Assembly (NCBI GenBank): GCA_026982915.1
Contig: JALWQU010000010.1
Coordinates: 1 to 9,221 of the forward strand
Direction: 5' to 3'
DNA: 9,221 bases
DNA from: Candidatus Altimarinota bacterium
GTDB lineage: Bacteria; Patescibacteriota; Gracilibacteria; UBA4473
The position numbers and the translations under genes were made by a program. This document shows, in pieces, positions 1 through 6,245 of this stretch. Positions within the stretch are counted from its first letter, which is position 1, and each line of letters begins with the position of its first letter. The notes beneath the pieces are model-generated. The model searched no databases. It worked only from the letters and a program-made list of their open reading frames with translations, and had not been told where the DNA came from.

Positions 1-998
1 ACACTACCACTACTACACGCCGAACCAGCCGACACACAAAGCCCCTTGAGATCACATTGTTGCACAAATACATTCGCGGTTCCCGTAGGTAAAATAAAAT
101 GAAAAATATGCGGCAACGATTTTTTTTCAGGCGTTGTGATGATAATATCTTGAAACTTTTTTTCAAAAAAAGCACGAAGCTCTTGCTGAAACTTTTGGCA
201 CTTTTCACGAAACACCGTTTGTTGTTCTTTGTGCAACAAAAACGCTTTTCCCATAGCCCAAATACCGATAGTATTTTCCGTTCCCCCTCGATATCCAAAC
301 TCATGTCCGCCACCCTGAACCGGTACAAGTGATAAATTTTCATCACGCAATAATAAGCCTGACCCTTGCAGCCCTCCAAATTTCTCCGCGGACAAAACAA
401 GCCCATCACAAACCTGATGTTTTAGCGATATATGCGTATCCACGACCGATGCAGCCGTATCAACGATGAATACCGGACGGTTTGACGCTATTCGTTTTAT
501 TTTCTTCCCTATTTTGGCTACAGGCTGAACAATCCCTATTTCCGAATTACCGTGCTCAACAATAACCATATCAAAATCTGATAAATACTCTGGCGCTAAA
601 GCTTCTAGCTGAATATACCCGGCCTTATCAATCGCCAAAAATTCATACTTAATCCCAAAATGATCCACCAAAAACTGTACCGAAGCATAGGCCGAGGCGT
701 GCATAAGCGGTGATATTAAAATGGTAAAGGTTTGCTGTTGTGCTTTATCCAGTGACAAAAAATGACCGACAATAGCTAGATTCAGCGCTTCCGTCGCCCC
801 AGAGGTAAAAATAATATTCGCCAGTGTTGCGTCTAAACCCTTGGCTAACTGATAACGAGCTTCGTCAATGAGGTTTCTAGATAAGATTCCCATCTGATGA
901 ATCGAACTAGGATTTCCCAAAATATCGGCTTTCTCAGAAAGAGCCTTTTTTATCGGTGAGAATACATTGGTACTAGCCGCATGATCGAGGTATATCAT
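1..998 (-). CDS. Cysteine desulfurase, NifS/IscS family (class V aminotransferase fold), 3' end beyond left edge
   Basis: I translated this frame from the reverse complement. It is open from the ATG at 998 to the window edge (332 complete codons). The family removes sulfur from L-cysteine using PLP, forms a persulfide on a conserved Cys, and passes it to Fe-S assembly or tRNA thiolation. Visible signatures: start MIYLDHAAST; NPSS at 29-32; TSGATEALN at 65-73; His100 (place of IscS His104); NSEIG from Asn151; Asp180; Lys206, the PLP Schiff-base lysine, in SAEK; YRGGTEN at 236-242; and catalytic Cys328 in GSACSSG, a group I-type loop. Two PLP-contact residues differ from IscS: position 183 is Ala instead of Gln, and 205 is Glu instead of His. 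The start follows the upstream carboxypeptidase stop by 22 bp and has no Shine-Dalgarno. About 50-70 C-terminal residues are probably missing beyond the edge. The family assignment is firm; the sulfur acceptor is unknown. Confidence 0.93.
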   Translation of the reverse strand, partial: MIYLDHAASTNVFSPIKKALSEKADILGNPSSIHQMGILSRNLIDEARYQLAKGLDATLANIIFTSGATEALNLAIVGHFLSLDKAQQQTFTILISPLMHASAYASVQFLVDHFGIKYEFLAIDKAGYIQLEALAPEYLSDFDMVIVEHGNSEIGIVQPVAKIGKKIKRIASNRPVFIVDTAASVVDTHISLKHQVCDGLVLSAEKFGGLQGSGLLLRDENLSLVPVQGGGHEFGYRGGTENTIGIWAMGKAFLLHKEQQTVFREKCQKFQQELRAFFEKKFQDIIITTPEKKSLPHIFHFILPTGTANVFVQQCDLKGLCVSAGSACSSGS

Positions 999-1006
999 TT
1001 TTTTAT

Positions 1007-1034
1007 ATTTTAAAGAAAGACTAACGCCATTCAA
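1007..1034 (-). promoter_or_regulatory. Possible internal promoter for the cysteine desulfurase gene
   Basis: On the minus strand, TTGAAT (1029-1034) and TAAAAT (1007-1012) are separated by 16 bp. Only 8 nt lie between the -10 and the ATG at 998, so a transcript would begin almost at the start codon. The -35 lies inside the last codons of the upstream carboxypeptidase gene. No Shine-Dalgarno precedes this ATG, which fits leaderless translation. The local sequence is very AT-rich, so a chance match is quite possible. Confidence 0.35.
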
Positions 1035-1977
1035 AATTATCCATAATCCATTCCACCAGTGTCCTTGTTTCTCCAAACCGATCCGAAGATCCCAAAATAA
1101 CAGTCAAAACTTCATGACCATTCACCGTTTCCGATAAATCAATAAAACACTGCCCCGCTAGCTCTGTATACCCTGTTTTGACGCCTTTAGAATTAATATC
1201 ATTACTGAGTAGCTGATTGGTCGTGACTTTCTCGTGAAAAAAACTCCCGTCTTCACTCGTGCCCTGAAAAACTTTTTGCTGAATGGTTTCCCTGAAAAAA
1301 TCATTCTTTAGTAGTAAGCGTGTCAGTTGTAATAAGTCCTTAGCCGACATTTTATTACCGTAAACCATATCGACACAGTCGGTTTCTGAAGCCGAGCAGG
1401 TTTTTTCAATATCCAGGCCCGAGGCGTTATAAAATTTAGCGGAGGTCAATCCCAATGTACGAGCCTTCTCATTCATTTTAGTCACAAAATCCGCCTCACT
1501 TCCCGCATCAAAAATAGCCAAAGCCTTTGCCGCATCATTGGCGGACGGAATGAGGATCGCCCTTAATAAAAACCGAACCGATACTCGTTCATAGGCGTAT
1601 AAATCAATTTTAGCCCCATAAGTGCGTGTGGCTGACGGCGAAATTGTCACGATTTCATCCAGATCATGATGCTCGTAAATAAGCAAGAAAGTCATTAGTT
1701 TTGTAAGGCTCGCTATATTTTGGTGCCTATTTTCCGATTTTGAAAAAAGGGTTTTATTCGATCGTACATCTTTCGCCAAAATAGCGACTCGTTCTTCGTT
1801 AACCAATTTTGGGGAAGTTTTATTATTTTTAGCGGGCACCTCCGCCAAGTCGATACTTATCGACATAGGCCTTGTATTTTTGGGTGGTACCTCGAAAGCC
1901 TTATCGCTCTGTGGAGCCAAGAGTACCAAAAGCAAGAGTTCTAACATTGTTTTTTGATTATAGATCAAAGACACCAT
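1021..1977 (-). CDS. D-alanyl-D-alanine carboxypeptidase, peptidase family S11 (DacA/PBP5-like)
   Basis: This is a 318-residue serine DD-carboxypeptidase of the penicillin-binding fold. The family removes the terminal D-Ala from peptidoglycan pentapeptides outside the membrane and so limits cross-linking. All three active-site motifs are present: Ser90-Leu-Thr-Lys93, Ser145-Ala-Asn147 and Lys267-Thr-Gly269. The N-terminus carries a short hydrophobic stretch (about 11-21, MLELLLLVLLA), which serves as signal peptide or anchor. The chain ends soon after the catalytic domain, so the PBP5 C-terminal domain and amphipathic membrane helix are absent; attachment, if any, would be N-terminal. Cys194 and Cys201 lie close enough for a disulfide, which is speculative. 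The start at 1977 is supported by GAGGT 7 nt upstream. The gene sits 19 bp after the amidase/SpoIID gene, so the two are probably co-transcribed and act on the same wall. Confidence 0.94.
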   Translation of the reverse strand: MVSLIYNQKTMLELLLLVLLAPQSDKAFEVPPKNTRPMSISIDLAEVPAKNNKTSPKLVNEERVAILAKDVRSNKTLFSKSENRHQNIASLTKLMTFLLIYEHHDLDEIVTISPSATRTYGAKIDLYAYERVSVRFLLRAILIPSANDAAKALAIFDAGSEADFVTKMNEKARTLGLTSAKFYNASGLDIEKTCSASETDCVDMVYGNKMSAKDLLQLTRLLLKNDFFRETIQQKVFQGTSEDGSFFHEKVTTNQLLSNDINSKGVKTGYTELAGQCFIDLSETVNGHEVLTVILGSSDRFGETRTLVEWIMDNFEWR

Positions 1978-1984
1978 AAGACCT

Positions 1985-1989
1985 ACCTC
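1985..1989 (-). promoter_or_regulatory. Shine-Dalgarno site of the DD-carboxypeptidase gene
   Basis: GAGGT on the minus strand lies 7 nt before the ATG at 1977, inside the 19-bp gap after the amidase/SpoIID stop. It fixes the start and marks this gene as translated from within a longer mRNA. It is the only clear Shine-Dalgarno before any start codon visible here. Confidence 0.75.
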
Positions 1990-1996
1990 AAAAAAA

Positions 1997-4501
1997 TCAA
2001 TACACTCGACTCACCGCTGTCCCCTCAAAGAAAAAGTCTAAAATAGCTTCATAAGAATCCCCTTTTTCGGCCAAAGCTCGTGCACTATTACCTGAAAGTC
2101 CTACTCCATGCCCCTTGGCTTCGAGTCCTTCATCATACGGTAGTTTTTGCGATCGTGTCCACGGATACTGATTATGCCAAGCGTTGGAGCTTTCTCCACT
2201 ACTCTGCGTAAAATACGGACCAATAACCGGTTGGTTTTGATAGGTTAATACTCGCCCTTTTGTTTGTGCCACAAGTTTCTTTTGGTTGGCGTGATAGTAC
2301 TCCCAGTCATACCCTAAATAAAACTGAGAAGTCCGTGGATCATCTTCTAAATCATAGAAAGGTGTTTTAAATTTTCGTTTACTCCCCGCATAAACATAGG
2401 CATAACTTCTCGCCAAAACATAAATAGCGTGTTTTTTTTGTGTCGGCTCTTGCTTTGGTTCTTCCGCCAATCCCCATAGATATTGCTCAATCGGTAACTC
2501 ATTAACAATGATGAAATCGCGTCCTCCCATACCATGGAAATTCAGCTGATGACGAAACTGGTTGTAGGCAATTTTACCAAACCCACGATCGTAATTTTTT
2601 ATACGAATAACGCCTTCGGTTATGAATTTTGGTTGCTGTAAGTAATAAGTTCGTCCCTCAGCCATAACACGAAAAGTTTTATTTTTCCCCGTAGGAATAA
2701 TCTTTATGGCCTGTTTTGGCTGAACCGTTTTAATTGTTTTTCCTTTATCATAAATGATTAAAAGATCCTCACTCTCCAAAATTGCGTACTTTTTATTAAA
2801 AAAAGCTAGTTTTATTTTTACGGCTGGTCCGAACTGTTTTTCAATCGAAGCCTTATCTATTTTTTGGGTCCCAAAAGAATTGGGACGAATAACCGATGCC
2901 TGTGATTGCTTCATCAAACGCGCGGCCTTTTTTCTAAAATCCCTGGTTATTTTTACCGCCTCCCCCGAAACCTGTAAGGGATAGGTAAAAGTCGGAAAAC
3001 TATCCGCTTCATCCTCTTCAACTGGTATCTGTGGTGAGAGTGAAAGTGTGTACTTTCCATTAGGCGTCGTTTTTACGAGGATCGTGGCACGAAAAACGCC
3101 CGTATCGTTTGGCGCTACTCGCCCCAATGAACGAAAAGGTGTCATCCGTGTCCCTTCGGGAATATTCTCTACAATCAGTTTTTGCCCTTTTAGCCAGGTT
3201 GCATCGGTATTATTTCTAAGCGTAACTTCTAGCACGGCTTTTTTATTCCGTTGAAGCACTTTTGTCTTTACCAATTTCACCAGAGATGCAGACTTTTCAA
3301 TTATTTCTATTTTTTGCTTCCTTATAAACTTAGGAGCTATCTTACTCTTTGCTAAAAAATCACGGGAATCTGGTGAGTTTTGTTTGTTAATAGCCTTCGC
3401 ATAATAAGTCACTTTTCGTCTAATTTCTGGTAACAAAGCGTATAAATTCTTTCCCGGACAAGCCGTTCCGTGTCCTTTTCGCGCGACATCTCGGTGTCCG
3501 GATATATTATAAGAATTAATCCCCAAGAAGGCCGACTTCCCCATCGGATTAACCCCGTAGCGAACCGCATGATCAGCCAGTGTTAACTCTAAGATTTTAA
3601 GTTGTTTGGCTGTTGGTTTTTCGGTATTAAAATTCCCCATAAGTGAAACCCCAATCGAATCAACATTATGATAGGCGGTATGAGCCCCCACAATATTCGG
3701 CCCTCCATAACGTCCTTCATAAATATTTCCCTGCTTATCGATTACATAGTTGTAGCCAATATCGCCCCAACCACGAGTAATCGTGTGGAAGTAGTAAATC
3801 GCTCGCATAAGTTCTTTCGGATCTCGTTTTTCATCAATATATTCCCCTGTATGATGAATGATAAACTTCTTTATCCTTGGGTTTTTTTCGATTGGCCAAC
3901 TAAGTTTTTTCCCACCAGGACTTCTGGTAGCGATTACCTTTGGGCGTAAATATTTCGCCACAAGCTTGGCTTCGGGAACAGAAGAGCGGAAGAAACCCTT
4001 GAGATTTATACCAAATTTCTTTTCACGCAGTGTTTCATCAGCTCCCCACTCGCGTCGAGAGATATATTTGGGACCGCTAACCGGTCTCGCCAAACCTGTC
4101 CGTGGATCATCAAAAGAATCATCATCAAAAGGGTCAAAACGAGCCACGAGGCTCTCCCCCGGTATATGAGTATTGAAAAAGTGTGCGACAACCTGTACGG
4201 TCTCCTCAGACTTTATGGTAATTTTGCGTCGCTCGTTCCCCGCAAAAAGTAAATCCAAATTGTTATACTGATTCACCTCATCTTCTTCAAAGTTATGCCA
4301 AGCCACCCAGGTATTACCTTTCTGATACCATATCTTGGGCAAAGCCTCATTATCCTTGGAAAACAAGGTCATAGCGTTCCAATTGATATCGGACTCAATT
4401 ACAGAAACACCTTCGGGTATCGTGTACACTTTTTCCTGTATATTTTGCCCACCATTCGCGTTGAGCGTCGCGGCCACGGTTAAAATTAATTCTTTTATCA
4501 T
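1997..4501 (-). CDS. Two-enzyme cell-wall hydrolase: PGRP/Amidase_2 N-acetylmuramoyl-L-alanine amidase fused to a SpoIID/LytB domain
   Basis: This 834-residue protein has several modules. Residues 1-20 are a short hydrophobic, signal-like start. Residues 21-140 are a beta-rich region I do not recognise, ending in an Asp-rich linker. About 146-365 is a PGRP/Amidase_2 zinc amidase (opening SRREWGAD), with likely zinc ligands His216, His336 and Cys348 and catalytic Tyr250. About 400-515 resembles an NBR1-type Ig domain (RNNTDATWLKG). About 558-830 is a SpoIID/LytB domain: NELPIEQYL at 667-675, candidate catalytic Glu680 (Glu681 adjacent), ARSYAY at 697-702 and GHGVGLS at 797-803. The amidase domain should cleave stem peptides from MurNAc. 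SpoIID-type enzymes cut glycan lacking stem peptides, so both steps would sit in one chain. The start is firm: an in-frame TAA lies six codons upstream with no start codon between. The gene is first in the operon and is followed by the carboxypeptidase. Domain calls are strong; the combined activity is inferred. Confidence 0.93.
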   Translation of the reverse strand: MIKELILTVAATLNANGGQNIQEKVYTIPEGVSVIESDINWNAMTLFSKDNEALPKIWYQKGNTWVAWHNFEEDEVNQYNNLDLLFAGNERRKITIKSEETVQVVAHFFNTHIPGESLVARFDPFDDDSFDDPRTGLARPVSGPKYISRREWGADETLREKKFGINLKGFFRSSVPEAKLVAKYLRPKVIATRSPGGKKLSWPIEKNPRIKKFIIHHTGEYIDEKRDPKELMRAIYYFHTITRGWGDIGYNYVIDKQGNIYEGRYGGPNIVGAHTAYHNVDSIGVSLMGNFNTEKPTAKQLKILELTLADHAVRYGVNPMGKSAFLGINSYNISGHRDVARKGHGTACPGKNLYALLPEIRRKVTYYAKAINKQNSPDSRDFLAKSKIAPKFIRKQKIEIIEKSASLVKLVKTKVLQRNKKAVLEVTLRNNTDATWLKGQKLIVENIPEGTRMTPFRSLGRVAPNDTGVFRATILVKTTPNGKYTLSLSPQIPVEEDEADSFPTFTYPLQVSGEAVKITRDFRKKAARLMKQSQASVIRPNSFGTQKIDKASIEKQFGPAVKIKLAFFNKKYAILESEDLLIIYDKGKTIKTVQPKQAIKIIPTGKNKTFRVMAEGRTYYLQQPKFITEGVIRIKNYDRGFGKIAYNQFRHQLNFHGMGGRDFIIVNELPIEQYLWGLAEEPKQEPTQKKHAIYVLARSYAYVYAGSKRKFKTPFYDLEDDPRTSQFYLGYDWEYYHANQKKLVAQTKGRVLTYQNQPVIGPYFTQSSGESSNAWHNQYPWTRSQKLPYDEGLEAKGHGVGLSGNSARALAEKGDSYEAILDFFFEGTAVSRVY

Positions 4502-4510
4502 TTTGTTCCG

Positions 4511-4539
4511 ATCATATTAAAATTACTTTCTTTGGTCAA
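4511..4539 (-). promoter_or_regulatory. Sigma70-type promoter of the cell-wall operon, leaderless layout
   Basis: On the minus strand, TTGACC (4534-4539, 5 of 6 to consensus) and TATGAT (4511-4516, 5 of 6) are separated by exactly 17 bp. Only 9 nt (CGGAACAAA) lie between the -10 and the ATG at 4501, so transcription should start 1-3 nt before the start codon. No real Shine-Dalgarno is present. This is the best-formed promoter in the window. Confidence 0.75.
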
Positions 4540-4552
4540 TTTTTTTGTTCAT

Positions 4553-4583
4553 AAAAAAGCCGCCTTTAGGTAAAAGCGGCTTT
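4553..4583 (-). terminator. Intrinsic terminator after the lipoprotein gene
   Basis: An 8-bp perfect stem (AAAGCCGC at 4556-4563 with GCGGCTTT at 4576-4583) has a 12-nt loop that can pair further (TTTA with TAAA). Read on the minus strand it is followed by a run of T (to 4553), the normal layout for factor-independent termination. It lies 23 bp after the lipoprotein stop and 14 bp before the -35 of the next gene, so it separates the two transcription units. The plus-strand side lacks a comparable T run. Confidence 0.88.
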
Positions 4584-4605
4584 AAAATTTGAGTATGGAT
4601 TTAGC

Positions 4606-6132
4606 TTATTTTTCAGTATCAACCATACCCTCATTCGCTGACATATCTTCCATCATTGCTTGCATTTCCTCTTCCGTCATAGTTTCAGTATTGTCATTGG
4701 ACATCATACCTCCCATCATAGCCCCTCCAATCTTTTCAGACAAAGCGTCTAGATCAATATCTTCAGCGGCCTCTGTAATAGAAGTAACTTTAGCACTTTT
4801 CGTAAAGTCTGTTTTCATGCTTAGTTTTAGTTGCCCTAAATCAATATCATCCGCATTGACGATAAAATCTAGGTTGAAGTCTTTGGCGGTTGCCTTGAGT
4901 GAGTTAACCTTAATTAAGATTTTAGGACTTGGTAAAGCTGGTACCGAAATAGTCCCTGTATAGCTTTTATTTTTTCCCCTTAGATCAACAATGAGAGCTT
5001 CTTCCCCCTTGACCATAGCCTTTATCGTAGTCATCTTGTCCGTAAAAGCCCCATCGACCACAACTTCTTCTGTTGGTACTTCGTATTGATATTTTGATCC
5101 ATTTTTCGTAAAAGAGACCATAACAGTACCTTCTTCATCTTTAGCTACAAATTTATACAAACCTTTTTGGGTATAATCAATCGTAAAAGTATCTCCATCA
5201 ACAACGCCTTCGAATTTAAATAAATCACTATTCGAATTAGAAACGTAAAGTTTTCCTTTTAGATCTGGAATATCAGATTCTGTTGTCGATTCAACAGGAA
5301 CTACAGGATCAATAGATTTCATCATATAATCCTCAAAATCTTTTACCAATGCCACCAGAGCAACCCTATCTAGTTCCACATCTAGTACATAATAATCACC
5401 ATCATCCGAAATACTAGCTATTTTTTCTGCATTATCCGTATTCTTCAGCTTCAGGATAGTTAGTGACTCCAAACGTTTCGCTATTTCTTTCATATTGGAA
5501 AGCATATACATATTAGAATTGGTCTTTAAAAACTCAACCACGGTTATATCCAGCTCAGCCTCTTTAAGTTTTGCATCAATGTCGGCATAAGCTAGCTTAA
5601 ACCATTTATTCAATAGGGTTGATGGTGGCGTTACAGCCATAGGCAACAAAGAAGATTCAGTCGAAGCTTTTGTAAGCTTTAACCAGATAGCGTCATCAGC
5701 CAATTGAACCATACCAGCACCGTCAGTCTTACCCGAGACAGTTTGACCTTGTTGTTTTCCGGCAAATTCACCATTCAGTGTAAGACCCATATTATAACGA
5801 AGATTATCCAGATCTCGCTCATCACCAACAAAAGTCTCTGTGAAATTAAAAATGGCTTTTTCAATATCAACCCCCATAGCAGAAGCCATTGGATGCTCGT
5901 TGATATCTAAGGCTTTAAGCTCCAAAGAGATAGCTCCCTTGTATTGAGGCTTAAACATTTTACTCGCCATGGTCAATCCATCACGAACATCCGATGTGAT
6001 TTGCTGATTAAAGGCTTTCAAGACCTCTGCCTCCGTTTTATCTTTGGCAAAAGGATTCGTACAGGCGGTTAAAAATAACGCCATTATCGCAACACCTCCG
6101 ATCTTGAGGTATGATTTTTTTGTTTGTTTCAT
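4606..6132 (-). CDS. Exported lipoprotein of unknown function with Met-rich acidic tail
   Basis: This is a 508-residue protein with a classic lipoprotein signal: basic start (MKQTKKSYLK), hydrophobic core at 11-22, and lipobox Leu-Thr-Ala-Cys with lipidated Cys24. It should be anchored to the outer face of the cytoplasmic membrane. The body (about 30-465) looks like alternating beta-strands with few cysteines or catalytic motifs, consistent with a binding or structural surface protein; I recognise no named family. The last 41 residues (468-508) hold about ten methionines plus many Glu and Asp, and are probably flexible. An acidic/Thr-rich stretch near 281-292 may be a linker between two lobes. 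There is no Shine-Dalgarno upstream. The gene is a single transcription unit, divergent from dnaE and closed by the hairpin at 4553-4583. The coding call and lipoprotein status are strong; function is unknown. Confidence 0.9.
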   Translation of the reverse strand: MKQTKKSYLKIGGVAIMALFLTACTNPFAKDKTEAEVLKAFNQQITSDVRDGLTMASKMFKPQYKGAISLELKALDINEHPMASAMGVDIEKAIFNFTETFVGDERDLDNLRYNMGLTLNGEFAGKQQGQTVSGKTDGAGMVQLADDAIWLKLTKASTESSLLPMAVTPPSTLLNKWFKLAYADIDAKLKEAELDITVVEFLKTNSNMYMLSNMKEIAKRLESLTILKLKNTDNAEKIASISDDGDYYVLDVELDRVALVALVKDFEDYMMKSIDPVVPVESTTESDIPDLKGKLYVSNSNSDLFKFEGVVDGDTFTIDYTQKGLYKFVAKDEEGTVMVSFTKNGSKYQYEVPTEEVVVDGAFTDKMTTIKAMVKGEEALIVDLRGKNKSYTGTISVPALPSPKILIKVNSLKATAKDFNLDFIVNADDIDLGQLKLSMKTDFTKSAKVTSITEAAEDIDLDALSEKIGGAMMGGMMSNDNTETMTEEEMQAMMEDMSANEGMVDTEK

Positions 6133-6168
6133 GTTAATTGGGGTTTAGGTAATAAAAAATCAAAATAA

Positions 6169-6196
6169 ATATTAAAGCGGTTATTTTTTTTATCAA
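6169..6196 (-). promoter_or_regulatory. Tentative promoter of the lipoprotein gene
   Basis: On the minus strand, TTGATA (6191-6196) and TAATAT (6169-6174) are separated by 16 bp. This predicts a start near 6162 and a leader of about 30 nt. The leader has no Shine-Dalgarno (it ends CCCCAATTAAC before ATG). The region is so AT-rich that other -10-like boxes exist, so this is only the best of several. Confidence 0.4.
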
Positions 6197-6204
6197 GCCT
6201 TTTT

Positions 6205-6223
6205 ATATTGTTTCTCACAATAT
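6205..6223. repeat. Perfect 7-bp inverted repeat in the divergent promoter region
   Basis: ATATTGT (6205-6211) and ACAATAT (6217-6223) are separated by TTCTC. The dyad overlaps the presumed -35 region of dnaE and lies just upstream of the lipoprotein promoter, where a repressor or activator dimer could act on either gene. It lacks a GC-rich stem and following T run, so it is not a convincing terminator. Operator function is inferred from position only. Confidence 0.5.
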
Positions 6224-6235
6224 TATAAATATAAT
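6208..6235 (+). promoter_or_regulatory. Promoter of dnaE, leaderless layout
   Basis: A perfect TATAAT lies at 6230-6235, with a weak -35 (TTGTTT, 6208-6213) 16 bp upstream. Ten nt (AACGCACAAA) separate the -10 from the ATG at 6246, so the 5' leader should be about 3-5 nt. No Shine-Dalgarno precedes the ATG. The -35 overlaps the inverted repeat at 6205-6223. Confidence 0.6.
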
Positions 6236-6245
6236 AACGCACAAA

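Noticed and set aside
99..332. 77-codon plus-strand ORF near the left edge
   Set aside because: It is antisense to the cysteine desulfurase frame, which has clear family motifs throughout; the product is low-complexity and has no recognisable features.
1997..1999. UGA recoded as glycine (as in some Gracilibacteria/Absconditabacteria)
   Set aside because: UGA here falls right after a complete SpoIID domain and next to the Shine-Dalgarno of the next gene. Conserved glycines in all genes use GGN codons.
4589..4963. 124-codon plus-strand ORF opposite the lipoprotein 3' end
   Set aside because: It is antisense to the better-supported lipoprotein frame; the Ser/Ile-rich product is a mirror of the acidic Met-rich tail codons.
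6205..6223. Inverted repeat read as a transcription terminator
   Set aside because: The stem is AT-rich with no following T run, and it lies between two divergent starts where no transcript should end.
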